NCBI GenBank assembly: GCA_019137255.1
Contig: WPDH01000160.1
Location: forward strand, 124,001 to 188,000
Reading direction: 5' to 3'
Length of the DNA: 64,000 nt
Source: Corinectria fuckeliana
Taxonomy: Eukaryota; Ascomycota; Sordariomycetes; Hypocreales; Nectriaceae
The stretch's first letter is position 1. Each line of letters begins with the position of its first letter. The position numbers were made by a program, and so were the translations under genes. This document shows positions 1 to 11,304 of this stretch, piece after piece. The notes under the pieces are model-generated. The model was given only the letters and a program-made list of their open reading frames with translations. It was not told where the DNA came from and searched no databases.

Positions 1-520
1 TAGGTCTAGTATCATTCGCCATGGGGAGGAGCGCATGAGACTAGCCCCAGCCAAGCGGTGATATTGAAAGTGCAATATTGGAACCTGGCGAGAGAGATTT
101 ATCCGAGAGGGCAAAGCAGGGGTTAACGACTGAGACAAGTGGAAAGGCGAGAGCAATATTCGAAGGTGCCGGGCAAAAAGAAACGCCAAGTCTCGTGAGG
201 GAATGCTTCTGGGTCTCATGATAGGGTAGACAACCACTGACGACGGCGAGCCCAGGATGATGCTCTACACTCGAAGCGCCCGGAAGATGAGGTAGAAAGG
301 GTGGGTGGGAGTGGAGAAGGCAGTTTCGGGGCTACTCTGGTCGTGGTACTGGGAACGTGACGGTCTTTTTGTGAGGAACTTGGGGAAGGATAATGGACAG
401 TGGATGATGGACCAGAAGACCCCGTAAGCTGCCGGTACCGGTATACGGATACGTCTGCAACCCGGGACTCTGGGTTTTGGGTTGATGGAGCCAAGGGCTT
501 GCGGGAAGAGAGAGTAGAGT

Positions 521-622
521 GGACAAGGGACAAGGGACAAGGGAAGGGACATGGGGCGTGGGACATGGGACATGACATGGGACAAAGGGACAAGGGACAA
601 GGGACAAGGAAACGGACAAGGG
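521..622. repeat. GGGACAAG-type minisatellite
   Basis: Imperfect tandem array of GGGACAAG and GGGACATG units of about 8 nt, over ten copies with interruptions. It yields the repetitive Pro/Leu/Cys-rich frames on the minus strand, which are therefore not genes. Confidence 0.8.
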
Positions 623-1249
623 GGTGTGTCTGAATAGACAGTGGGGTTGAAGTGTTACCATTACGCCTTGTTTCCGCGGGAAACTAAAGAGAAACTGCAC
701 AGAACAGGACAGAAGGAAACCACATGGGATCACGGCGGTAGTGTAGGAGGCCCTGCAGCGACGATCTGAGACCCGGAGGCAAGGGTTGGAGCAGGCTGGA
801 GCGGGCTGGGTCGAACTGGACTTGTGTCTCGATCGCTCCAAGTTCCAGGTCCATCGCCGAGGACCAACAGCATAAAGGCACGAGCACGATGAGGCACAAC
901 GGGACACACCAGATGCGAGACAAGATACTTAGATACGCAGCAGGGCTGTGGAAATGTGAGGAAAAGGTTGCAGCCCCAGCAAGCTGGACTTTGTAAACTT
1001 CGATACACTTGCTACGGCTTGCACTATAATGTCTGACAAGTGCGGTGTAAGCGAGGCGTGAGTTGGATGTCAGGTGTAGATGTAGATGTGAAGATGCCGG
1101 TCCCGATCTGCACCTAACGCCACCAACGCCTCACAGGGAATAAGAGATACGCGCACCTGGGCGAGGGATGGATCCATGTCTCGGAACAAAGCATCAGCCT
1201 TTTCACCCCCGGACCCGAAACGAAACGAAACGAGGAGGGGGGATGGGGA

Positions 1250-1281
1250 GAAGAAGCGGTAGAAGAAGAAGAAGAAGAAGC
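1250..1281. repeat. GAA microsatellite
   Basis: Run of GAA/AGA triplets interrupted once by GCGGTA. Simple repeat in a region with no gene. Confidence 0.75.
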
Positions 1282-3012
1282 AAAGTAAGGTCAAGCAAAG
1301 AAAATATCGCAACTAAACAAAAGAAAAACGGCGTCCCGCAGCAAGCAATATGTAGATGCAGCGGTAAAAAGCAGGCAAATCCTTGGCTGTCCTTGGGAGT
1401 CGTACGAGGAACGGGACGGGAGCTGCACCACATCGTCATCGGCCAGGGAGATGGCAGATGGACGTATGTGAGATGTGTGTATGCGGGAAGTATAAAGCAG
1501 CCTAGCAGGTGTGTGCTTTGTACAATCGTTCGGTGGTTCAAGGGTTGGTGAGTGGACGCTGGCTGTATGGAGTAGTCTACAGTATCAACTCCCTGCCCGG
1601 TGGTCAAGTGGTGTATCCTAGCTGCCCATCACTCAACGGGTGGGTGCTTGAACTACGGTACCGCCTGCACTCGACGGTCGATGATGCGTTGTTGGCGGTG
1701 GTTTGCTGAGTTGTTAAAATGCCTCGTCCCACGGGTGATGCTGCTCGCCAAGTCCACGGTACCTTGGCCTTTTGGATGTCTGTCTCGGGGCTCACCGTAC
1801 TCAAAGCTCCCGAGCCTGAATCCAGTATCCGGAGTTCAGGGCTTCTGCCGTGCAATCCACGGTCCCTCGCCTCCCCATGTGTCGGTCAAGGCAACCTGCG
1901 CTGCTCCATAACAAGGCCCGATTCAACCATCCACCGCTCTTCGGCGGCCTAGGTCCTCGCTCAGACACGCAGCATTCCAGCACATACGTGATCCTGTCCA
2001 GGTCGAGTACGTTGATGCCGTATGCACATGTGTTTATGCGGCCTCCTGTGGCCCATATCTAGTCTAGTCGGCCTGGTCCATGGCACGACCCCGGTCGACG
2101 CCGGGACCCTCGGGTGGCTTGGCTGCTGGAACTTTGCCTGTAGATACTGCGCGGTACATGCCCCTACTGCACTGCGCCGCCCAGGACGCTTACCGATGGC
2201 CTGGCTCCAGGGAAGACGAGGAAGCTGTTGGTTCGTGAGCCCATCTCGCTGCCGTCCCAGTTTCGTAGCCGCTCCCTGGTCCACGGCCCCGGGCTCTCCA
2301 CCTGCACCGTCCTAGACTCATACCTCATACTCCCACAAGTACACGAGCCTATCACTCGTTTTCTCCTCCAGCAGGGCCTTGGGTGGGAGGGGGCCCAGGA
2401 AGAAAAAGGAAAAAGCCACCATCAGTCCTGTCTCGGAGTGACGTGGAGGCTCCCAGCCCTATCACCTCGGCCGCCGTGCCACCATCCCAGGACCGCCCTA
2501 GGGTCGCTGTAGTCTAGGGCCCGCCCGGGCTAAAGAGCCAGCTCGCGAGTCTGGAATGCCAAACGGTTCCGCTGTAGGGAGCCCAACGGCCAAGACTGCA
2601 GCCAGGCCTTTCCGCTGAGCCTCGGTCGGGGCCAATACCAATCTAGATGTGTTTTGGGTGAGTGTTACCGCTTTGGGACGAGGTCCCGGCCATTGCGGAG
2701 GTCCCGGAGGTTGTGCGCTCGCCGTGCAGAGCGACTGCGCTCTCCAGGCCATCTCGACCGGCCATCTGGGTCGCTGTGCCGTGTATGGCAGCCTGGATTT
2801 CTCCGGAGCCCGCAGATGCCATGCAGTTAGTACCCGGTACACATTCTCCATTTCCGCCCTGCATGCTCCGTCCCTTGGGCTCGGGTCGCTCCCCTCCTTT
2901 TTGCCTCCTGGAGTTCTCCGGCACGTTGGCGCCTCTGGGGCGAACCACGCGCTCGTCCGTCCGGGCGCTAGCCTCGTCTGCTTCGGACTTGATGGCGATG
3001 GATGTAGACTAA

Positions 3013-3072
3013 AGCTGTGTAGTCTACAGCTGTGGAGTCTACAGCCGTGTAGTCTACAGCCGTGTAGCTTGG
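3013..3072. repeat. 15-bp tandem repeat, about 3.5 copies
   Basis: Unit AGCYGTGKAGTCTAC repeats at 3013, 3028 and 3043, with a partial fourth copy from 3058. Copies differ by one or two bases. No gene overlaps it. Confidence 0.85.
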
Positions 3073-3670
3073 AAAGCCGGCTCCGACGCCACGGCGATGA
3101 GATGGGCGGGCCGCCCCTTGGGTCGGAGCGATGAGAAGCGACTCAATCGAGGCTCCGCAGTCGATGCCGCCAGACCGGCAGACTCAAGCAACCTGCCGCA
3201 GTGCAGACCCGGTAACCAAGTTCTGCAATGGCCTGCACCTAGATTGGTTGACCCGCATCGTCGAAGCAAGTAAAGCAGCCCGCCCCGGGAACCTGTAAGC
3301 TGAGACAGCCAGCCAAGGAGCCAGCCAAGGACCCGGAAGCCACACAAGAGCCCAGAGACATTCGCAGACTCGACTAGTTGCTCTCTAGGGGCCTGCGAGT
3401 TGCAGGCCCGCCGTCGACCGGCCTATGACAGTCTCGCGATGGGCCTTGCCACGGCCGCTTCTGCACCTTGACACGAACAGTGGGGTTCGTCTGCATGCCA
3501 GAGGCCTGGCCAATGGATCGTCATTTGTTCTCCGTGTCTTGGAGCCGTGGTGAGAGTCGAATCTATCCTAGGCCTAGATGTGCTGTCCCGGATTGTGCTG
3601 TGTGTGTTGTCTGTCTGTCTAATACAGCCTGTTCTATTCTCGTAAGCCTGACCCATAACCAGACTATGTA

Positions 3671-3709
3671 TTTGCTTTGTTTGCTTGCTTGCTTGCTTGT
3701 TTGTTTGTT
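3671..3709. repeat. TTGC/TTTG tetranucleotide microsatellite
   Basis: Tandem TTGC and TTTG tetranucleotides in intergenic DNA upstream of the P450 gene. Confidence 0.8.
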
Positions 3710-4208
3710 CTCCCTGCTTTGTCCTTTACTGACTTGCTTTGCCCTGTCTCATCTTACATTGCCTTGCCTTGCGTCAACAGACCCTCCAAGCAAGGTCCAG
3801 CAACCATCACCACCCAAGCCCAAAGTCCCCAAAGGTGGAGGCACCTTCGACTTGGGCTTCCGCGACGTCTACTGGCTCCCCTTTGGTATCGTCTCCTGCG
3901 CGTGGCACTTTACACCCTAAATCGGGCGCGAGAGCTGGCCCTGCGACATGAAAAATAAACGTGGGCCTTTTTCCTCACGCCCCCCAATACGCCCCCCTCC
4001 TCCCACCTCCTCCCACCTCCCACCTCACCCTCCCTCTGTCCCATCCGCGTGCCCGAACGATGCTTCGAGACTTGGAATGAAGGAGGGGCCGAGATGTGAC
4101 GAGAATTGGCTTCCGGCGTGGTGGAGTGTAGGAGGGGGATCGATCTGGATGTGCGGGAGGGCCGAGTACGAGGAACCGGGTGAAGCAGGAGGACGGTCCT
4201 GGAGCTGG

Positions 4209-4215
4209 TATAAAA
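4209..4215 (+). promoter_or_regulatory. TATA box of the P450 gene
   Basis: TATAAAA lies about 150 nt before the P450 start codon, preceded by a CT-rich tract at 3975-4045 typical of fungal promoters. It implies a 5' leader of roughly 120 nt. Confidence 0.55.
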
Positions 4216-4361
4216 CGAGCTTCCCCGTTCGTCCTTCTACCATGATGCTTGGCAGTCTGCAGATCTAGAGTTGTTCGGCTTCTTGGTATACACTCGCAGT
4301 TATCTTGCGTCTATCCTCTTTGACCTCATCCTACATAATACAAGACGAATCAGCTTACACA

Positions 4362-6057
4362 ATGGCTGTTGTCTCCGAGTTCTGGCCTTTGCTGGCAACC
4401 AAGGCTCCGGTCTTGAACCACCTCCTTTCCTCGCTGACGGTCGAGATCATCCTCGTCGTCGCTCTCCTATATATCCTCCTTCCTCTGGGCCGGCTCCTCC
4501 TCCGCCTGGTCCAGTCCTCTTCCTCAGACTCCTTCACTTCAGACAAGATCCCCCACCACACGGGTCTGCTGTCCGTCTCTCAACTCCCCATCCTCTCTGC
4601 GGCCGTCCCCTGGGTCGGCCACCTCCTCGGACTGCAGAATGACAGCGGCCGCTACGTCAACCATCTCATCGCATCCACCGCCGCGCCCATCTTCACCATC
4701 AACATCCCCTTCAAGCGCATCATCGTCGCCAACCCGTCGTCCATGGACCGCAACCTCTCGCGGCACACCTCGGACACGGGGCTCGCGCAGATCCTCGCCT
4801 ACGTCGGCCCGCGAGTCTTCGGCCTGGGCTCAAAGACCATCGACATCATTCTCGATACCGACCCGAGACCCCTGCACAAGGTCGAGTTTGGCGGCGTCGA
4901 CAACCTCAAGGCGTTGTCTGAGCGGTCCGGCGTCTTTGCTTGGGACCAGATGAACCAGATGCCCGTCCACAACGAGGTCAACCTCGCCCATTGGATGTTT
5001 GGCTTGACTGTCTCTGCCACGGCGAGTGCAGTCTGGGGCGTCGAGAACCCCTGGCGCATGGACCGCGAGTTTGCCCAAGAGTTCATGTAAGTAGCCACTT
5101 GCACATGCCACTCACTTACACGCTGCCTTACACCTAGCTCCTCTCACAACTCCAACTCCATCAAACCCTCACTAACCCGCTCAAAGGAACCTCAGCGAGA
5201 CGTTTGACTCTCTCTCCCGACCGGCCGCGTGGCTCACTGCTCGGCCGGCCTACCATTCTCGCAAGTTCCTCAGCACCCGGCTCCGCGAGTTCCACGCCGA
5301 GCACCGCGCGGCCCGCGTCCAATCCGTGGCCCACGCCATCAACGTCGTCGCCCAGGCAGATCCCGACTGGGAGACGAACAAGGACTACTTCAACATCGAG
5401 ATGGTCTCTGCTCTCGGCCTCCTCGCAACGCCCAGCACGCTGTCCGTCTGGCTGATGCGCCACCTGCTTGCCACTCCCGACCTGCTGCGCGTCGTCGTCG
5501 ACGAGGTCCAGCGGCTCGACGAGGTTCAAGGCGAAATCTCGGGCGCCCCGAGGCTCGACCTCACCGACGTCAAGACGCTCTGCCCGTGGCTCGTGGCCTC
5601 CTGGTACGAGACGCTGCGGCTTCACATGACGGGCGTCCCGCGCCTCGCCCGCCACGACTTCGCCCTCAACGTCCCCGGCGCCGACCCGCTGGCCGTGTCT
5701 CAAGGCGACATCTTCCTGCTGCCCATGTGCGCGTCCAACCACGACACCATCACCTGGGGCTCCGACGCGGCGTCCTTTGTGCCGGGGCGCTTCGTCACCA
5801 ACAGCGGCGAGCTCAACAGCAGCCTGATCCGCAAGGTCAAGGCCTTTGGCGTGGCGGGCAACCTGTGCCCGGGGCGAGTTTTCGGCTTCGAGGTCGCCAT
5901 GATGGTCGTAGCCGGGACGCTGCGCACCTTTGAAGTCAGGGCCGTCGACGACCGCGACTTCCGGGTGCCCGGAGTGCGCAAGGGGTTCAACGTGGGCTTT
6001 GAGCGGTATGCGGATGATGTCAAGGTGGCGTTGGTGAAGAGGTCAACAGCTTGGTAG
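4362..6057 (+). CDS. Cytochrome P450 monooxygenase, CYP7/CYP8-like
   Basis: Two exons, 4362-5086 and 5187-6057, joined in frame across a 100-nt GTAAGT...AAAG intron (a split ATG codon), give 531 residues, normal for a microsomal P450. Residues about 19-50 form an N-terminal membrane anchor. The K-helix ExxR motif is E383-R386 (YETLR). The heme-binding loop is FGVAGNLCPGR with ligand Cys469; the usual Gly three residues after the Phe is Ala. The family (cholesterol 7-alpha-hydroxylase/prostacyclin-synthase-like fungal P450s) inserts oxygen into sterol- or lipid-like substrates at the ER using a separate reductase. The substrate cannot be read from sequence. It converges on the TPR gene with 165 bp between stop codons, so the two are not co-transcribed. 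Family confident, subfamily tentative. Confidence 0.9.
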
Positions 6058-6222
6058 ATGCGTCATGATTCTAGGTACAACGGCGAATTGGATTCTTGTC
6101 TGGATGGAATGTTACGGTTGGCGCTTGTGGGTTGGATACGCTACAGGATCTAGATGATATCACGGCTAGAAATGTTATAATTGTTGATTCAGTCCGCCAT
6201 GTATCCAACTGACTCCAGGACA

Positions 6223-7962
6223 TTACACAATGCTGCCTCCGTTACAACACTTTTCGGTTTCTACCTTGGCCGCCTCGAGCCTACAGAAACAAGACGAATT
6301 AACCACCACATCCGCCCCGGCCGCAGCAATCCTCAGCTGCTTGCGTATCACGACCGCCTCCACGGCCCGCCCAAGCCGCACGAGACACTCGTGGTATCCG
6401 TGCAAAGCCCACACGTTGTTCGGGTTCTGGTGCGTGCGAGCCAGCGACTTCTTCAAGCCCAGATCCTCGGCGTACACGGCCGCAGCCTCTTCCACGCGGC
6501 CCTGCTCAAGCATGAGCGCCGCGTACGGGTGGCGCGTCGGGAGCATCCAGCCCCAGGGCTCGCCGTATACCAGCGCGTCGTCCAGCGCAACCGCCAGGCG
6601 GAGGCTCTCAAAGGCGGCCTCGTGGTTGCCCCTGCGGTACTCGATCTCGCCATCGAGCATTGCCACGGCGACCTTGAGCACGTCCTCGACTCGGTTCGGG
6701 AAGCTGAGCCGCGAACGGGGCACTCTTTTCGCGGCTGCTCGGAAGAGACGTCGTTCCTTGTCTGCCTCGCCAACGTCGCCCGTCGCAGCCCACGCGATGC
6801 CTTTCCCGTAGTGCGTCGTGGCCACGGTGACGCAGTAGAGTTCCTTGTTTTCCGGAACGCGCTGCCTCTTGAGGTCGTCCCACATGCCGAAGCGGATCAG
6901 GACGTGGGTGCGGACCGACTTGAACACCTCCATCCACTTGGCCATCGGGGGCGAGTCGACCAGCAGCAGCTCTTCGGTGATGGTGGCCTCCATCCGGGCG
7001 ACAGACTCGAGAGCCATCCGGGACTGGCCGGCGAGCATGGCAGCGTAGATGAGGGAGTGGTAGTTGTGCAGCCGGTAGAAGCTGTAAAAGGTGCGGCATC
7101 CCTCCTTGGCAAAGTATTTGTCGTCGGCAACGGTAGCTTTCATGTTTGTGTCAATGGCGCGCTGGTAATCTCCCACCAGCACGTCGATGTGACTCGGCAT
7201 GTGGCGCATGTGGCCCGAGTCTGGGACGAGGCTGCGCAGGCAGTCTGCGGACACGAGGGCGGCTTCGGGGGTGTCTGACATTTCCATCAGGTGAATGTAT
7301 AGGTGTAGTATGCCGGGATGGCGACACGAGTTCAAAGGCCGCTCGAGAATGTCCTTGATCTCCAACACCGGAGTTGAGAGGTTTGGGCTCCTCGTGGTCC
7401 GCTCGTACAAATTCCACGGCTCAGTGTTCATCAACGCATCGGCGGTGAGAGCGGCGACGTCCAAGTCGTCGTCGAATCTCCTGTACACCTGCCTCATTGC
7501 ATCGGCAAAGCCCAGAACCGAAGGGGAAAAGTCGACTGGCGTAGAGCTGAATGGGAAGCGACACTGGATGGCGTCGATGAGCGCCCTCTCCACCGGCGAC
7601 GCCGCCGCAGCATATTGCTTCGCCTGCACTGCCATATTATGACACTTGGTGACGGCCGCTTTGAGCTCTACCTCGTCAAACGCAGTCCACTTCTTGTTGT
7701 AGTTTGGCCCCGACGCAAAGGCGACGCCCCAGTAGCCCATGGCGCACGAGGGATCATGGGCAACGACCTGCTCAAAGCACCGGACCGCCTCGCCGTGGTT
7801 GAAGGAATACGCCCAGGCAAGGCCGCGGCTGAACCAAACCTGGGCATCCTGGCTCCGGGTCGTAACGGGGCGACGGAACGTGCCTAGGTCGTAGTAGTCG
7901 ACGGCGGCGGGGATAGCGAGAGCACGCGGGACAGACATGGGATGAGGTGCCAAGACGAGCAT
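6223..7962 (-). CDS. TPR-domain protein
   Basis: Uninterrupted frame of 579 codons. A first block (RGLAWAYSFNHGEAVRCFEQ) is a clear TPR-type helical pair, with further degenerate TPR-like helices downstream including GEIEYRRGNHEAAFESL and EQGRVEEAAAVYAEDL. A conserved HMPSHID motif sits mid-protein, as in a family of about 550-600-residue TPR proteins shared by fungi and bacteria with no established biochemical role. No signal peptide or membrane helix is seen. The first ATG (7962) lies only a few bases from a TATA-like sequence (about 7967-7972, minus strand), so the ATG at 7938 (MSVPRALAIP, 571 residues) may be the real start. The plus strand carries a 365-codon open frame across this gene, an antisense artefact of GC-rich third positions. 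Confidence 0.8.
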   Translation of the reverse strand: MLVLAPHPMSVPRALAIPAAVDYYDLGTFRRPVTTRSQDAQVWFSRGLAWAYSFNHGEAVRCFEQVVAHDPSCAMGYWGVAFASGPNYNKKWTAFDEVELKAAVTKCHNMAVQAKQYAAAASPVERALIDAIQCRFPFSSTPVDFSPSVLGFADAMRQVYRRFDDDLDVAALTADALMNTEPWNLYERTTRSPNLSTPVLEIKDILERPLNSCRHPGILHLYIHLMEMSDTPEAALVSADCLRSLVPDSGHMRHMPSHIDVLVGDYQRAIDTNMKATVADDKYFAKEGCRTFYSFYRLHNYHSLIYAAMLAGQSRMALESVARMEATITEELLLVDSPPMAKWMEVFKSVRTHVLIRFGMWDDLKRQRVPENKELYCVTVATTHYGKGIAWAATGDVGEADKERRLFRAAAKRVPRSRLSFPNRVEDVLKVAVAMLDGEIEYRRGNHEAAFESLRLAVALDDALVYGEPWGWMLPTRHPYAALMLEQGRVEEAAAVYAEDLGLKKSLARTHQNPNNVWALHGYHECLVRLGRAVEAVVIRKQLRIAAAGADVVVNSSCFCRLEAAKVETEKCCNGGSIV

Positions 7963-8362
7963 CGGGTATAAGCGTGCCAGTCAATGTCTGAGACGGCGGT
8001 GGAAGTGCGAGTGTCGATCGGGTACGCTGGTGGACCAACAGTGCCCGATTTGCCCATTGGTTGCGTTTTGGTTGGGCAGCCAGAGCCATCTGAAGCCGGG
8101 ATCCGAGACGGAAATCGATTGGCCGTGGCATATCTTGCTGCAGATGAGCCGCAGACGAGCTTGACGACTGCAGAGGAGTCTCCAAATGAAGCCGATCACG
8201 AGATGCCTCTGACATCATCCAAGAAACAGCTTTGTACTCCGCTCCGCATTCTCCGCATTGCCCCGGACTGGGTAAGCGGGACGGCCCATTGCGGGTTGTG
8301 GGGCAGCGGAGCCGGACCGGAGGTTTGATCTCGGCGTTATCAAGGTGATATAATTTAGACAT

Positions 8363-9996
8363 CTTTTACCTTTGATCTTCTTATTGGTGAGGTATGTTTG
8401 CTAGGTGGCCATACCATTCCTACACGATGCGTACTCTTAATGTGATCAGAATATTGAAGCATGAGGTTATGCGCGATTAGAGGAACTCTTCCCAACCAAG
8501 CGGTATATGCCCGAATGAAATACGATTAATATCTAGTGATTTGACGTACTCGTGTTCCATCTCAGACAAGCGATATGACCTCAAAGTGCATAGGAGTAAT
8601 CTGCGGTCGCGTTAATAGTCACATCCAGTAAATAAGCACTACGCATCAGCAGAGTATACAATCCTTTTGTCGTAGAGAAATGTAATATTAATCAAGGGTA
8701 GGTGTTTGCAGACCTATGATTACTGGCTCCTAGTAACTTTAATAAACCTGCTTCAGCTCACTCACTCATGATTCTAATTTGCTTCAATCTAAACCTAGGT
8801 TGCAGTGCAGTCCTTGGCTCCCCCATATCACCGCCCTCTTCGGTTCTCTACTCCATCAAACAAGGTGTATAAAACTTCTTCGAAAAGAAAAGGTGTCAGA
8901 CACCACCAGGTCTTTAGACAAATTCGGAGCCACACTGCAAAGAACTTTGCATCTAACTATAGAGGCCAGATGAGGGCAGCCAACGACGCTTTCTACGCTT
9001 GAACTATCGCAGTGATGTAACGCCCTATGTTCGTCTGATGGTGACACCTTTTATAATTGGATTGAGGAATTTAATACAGCACAATCCCTGCCGCCTTCCT
9101 CCGCACCAGACGGTCCAAAGACTAGCAACGGGCTAGCAACCTAGTTGATTGGACTTCAAACCGTATATCCTCATTAGACCTAGTGGAGGAATCAAGTGGT
9201 TTATCCTTTACTATTGCCTCTGACAGGTTCGAAGGCAATGCACGTCTCCGGAGTTGCGTACACTGATTGTGGATGAGGCCGTGGTAGAACACATCATGGC
9301 TTGGTTTATATAAGAGGACCAGCGTAAATATTCGCCGACTGTACGCCGAACGCTCGGCGAGCCTTCGAATTATGTTCAACCTGTTATGTGGCATAATACG
9401 ATACTGCAGCTTACTCGAATTGGTTAACTTTTGGCTTGACGGTTGGATCGATCTATTATAGCCTGACACGCCGCCCCAGTCTTGACAGCTTGGAAGCTGG
9501 GCAATCCGCAATTTTTTGCCGGGTCAAGACAGCAAGCTAAAATGGCTGCATTGATGACGGAACCCCCCAACCATTCACCTTAACATACAAGGAACATTTA
9601 TCGCCGCCATAGACTACCAGCCCACCAGTCAGACGATGCTTTCATTAAATGAACAACGGATCCGAGCTCAGTCTTCACTACGCTCGGCGTGTTGCCGCGG
9701 CAGGCGCAGTTACAATCCGGACGGCATCAACGACACCCAGGAGACTTAGATCACGGAAACTGACCGGAACATCTAGGGGAAGAAAAGCGGTGCCACATGT
9801 ACCAGACCTTCCCGAAGATGGGATCATTCCGAACCCTGTGTCGCCCGAGACGTCGGAGTCTGATACTGACTTATGACTTAAGGCGAGTGTACTCGTACAA
9901 GGCCTGCCAATGGATTCAGTCTCGTTGATGTGCATAGCTAAAGTGTGTTCAGGCCGGGACATTGACAACAGCCAATCGAATCAGTGCCCGCTGCGT
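8363..9996. other. Intergenic, no gene seen
   Basis: About 1.6 kb, clearly more AT-rich at 8370-9120 than its flanks. The longest frame is at 9122-9511 on the minus strand, without a recognisable domain or splice context. No tRNA or transposon ends recognised. Confidence 0.5.
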
Positions 9997-10033
9997 CGGT
10001 ACCTGGCGGGAGTTGGCAGGAGGCCAGGTACCG
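9997..10033. repeat. 11-bp perfect inverted repeat
   Basis: Arms CGGTACCTGGC (9997-10007) and GCCAGGTACCG (10023-10033) are perfect reverse complements around a 15-nt spacer, about 260 nt upstream of the membrane-protein start codon. It could be a hairpin or a dimeric factor site; no role is shown. Confidence 0.7.
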
Positions 10034-10291
10034 GGCCCCTAACAGCGTGAGTCTACAGTGGGGCCAGCCGCTAAGACGCGGTGCTTTAGCGGACGACACC
10101 CGCTGTCGGCGCATCCTCACCGAGTCGGTACGTCACCTTTGTGGCCACGACGGGATTGGACGGGATTGGGTTTCTCGTCACCTGAGATTTTGCAATGCTT
10201 GGCCTACGAAACAGGGCTTCGTCTTCAGCTTTCAACTTCACCTCGTCATCTTCACGTCCGCTCCAGTCTCGACTCGACGACTTACATCGCC

Positions 10292-11209
10292 ATGTCTCCC
10301 CCGCAGCCTCCCCCGCAGCCTCTCCCGCAGCCTCTCCAGCAGTACCAACAGCATCCTCCACCGCCGCCGTACTACGTCCCGCCGTACCAGGTTCATCCGC
10401 GCCACGATCCATCCGTCCCTCGACGTCCGCGCGCCCACTCCTTGGTCCTCCTCGCCCGACCCTTCTCCCTCGTCGTCCCCGGCGTCATCGTTATCCTAAA
10501 TATCTGGTGGAGCGTCTCGCAGCGCGTATGTCCTAGCGATGCCACTGTCGGCGACACCTGCTTCTGGATGCTGTGGCTCAGTTTGCCTATTGTGCGTTGT
10601 TCCTCCACCTGTCTCCAGTTTCGTGCCAACTTGTTCATGAATAGCGCTGCCGGCATTCATCAACCAATCAGTCGGTGTGGCTCAGTTGGTTAGAGCGTTG
10701 GTCTCATATCACATATGACTTGACCCAAGGTCAGGGACATCCAAAGGTCGAGAGTTCGAGCCTCTCCACCGACACGGCTTTTGTCTGCCTACATTTTTGC
10801 TCTATTCATGCGATTGTGATTGATACCTTGCTTACAATGACCAGGCCACCCTCAGTTTCATCTGGGCCATCGCCTCCAACATCTCCGCCCGAAGAGCCTC
10901 GCATCACATGTCCCATATCCCTCCGCGCGTCCACGCTGGAATCCAGCTGCTCCTTGCCGTTGGCGCCTCCGTCTGCTTCGCCCTGCTTATATATCACATT
11001 GTACATTTCGATATATGGAGTCGTTCGTCTGAAGGCGCCATGGCCGCTCTCTTGGGAATCCTCATGTACGTCCGAGTAACGTTAGGCGACAGTACCAGTG
11101 AGACTAATGTAACAGGATCGCCGACTGGGTCATATTCGCTTGGACAGCATATGGAATCACCATGGACCATCGTGCACGTCAACTCGCAACCAACCAAATT
11201 CCCATTTGA
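10292..11209 (+). CDS. Four-helix membrane protein (MARVEL-like), hypothetical
   Basis: Three exons, 10292-10591, 10845-11065 and 11116-11209, give 204 residues. Introns are GTGCGT...CCAG (253 nt) and GTACGT...ACAG (50 nt). The first splice joins WLSLPI to ATLSFIWA in phase, completing a continuous hydrophobic helix, which is good evidence for the model. Residues 1-47 are Pro/Gln/Tyr-rich and cytosolic-like. Hydrophobic helices lie near residues 50-73, 90-112, 130-151 and 165-188, the four-pass layout of MARVEL-type fungal proteins. The first intron contains a whole tRNA gene on the same strand. Function unknown; membrane location is inferred from the helices. Confidence 0.75.
10671..10774 (+). 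tRNA. tRNA-Met(CAT), elongator, with intron
   Basis: Complete cloverleaf: acceptor GTCGGTG/CACCGAC with discriminator A, D-arm GCTC/GAGC, anticodon stem TTGGT/TCCAA, anticodon CAT at 10705-10707, T-arm GAGAG-TTCGAGC-CTCTC. The U31-U39 mismatch is also found in yeast elongator tRNA-Met, where position 39 is modified, which supports the identity. A 30-nt intron (10709-10738) sits one base after the anticodon, the canonical eukaryotic position. The mature tRNA would be 74 nt before CCA addition. It lies inside the first intron of a protein-coding gene on the same strand, with internal A and B boxes for Pol III. Confidence 0.93.
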
Positions 11210-11304
11210 TCATTACCAAACTAAAGCAGCCGACGCTCCATTCCTATACTACACATGAATACATGGGTTGCCCCAGATAACGAGATATCTACCCGGACTT
11301 TGCG

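Larger units (their letters stand above)
1..4208. other. Gene-free stretch with minisatellites
   Basis: I find no convincing gene here. Open frames are short, overlap on both strands and translate to low-complexity or Cys/Ser/Pro-rich strings without domains. The stretch holds the tandem repeats listed separately, and a pyrimidine-rich block at about 3975-4045 just before the P450 promoter. One open frame near 3780-3920 (plus strand) could be a last exon after the AG at 3779-3780, but nothing upstream supports it. Confidence 0.5.

Noticed and set aside
332..907. 191-codon minus-strand frame in the first kilobase
   Set aside because: Partly encoded by the GGGACAAG minisatellite; Ser/Pro/Cys-rich without domain or splice context.
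6181..7278. 365-codon plus-strand open frame opposite the TPR gene
   Set aside because: Antisense artefact of GC-rich third positions; the minus-strand frame has clear TPR-type helices and is longer.
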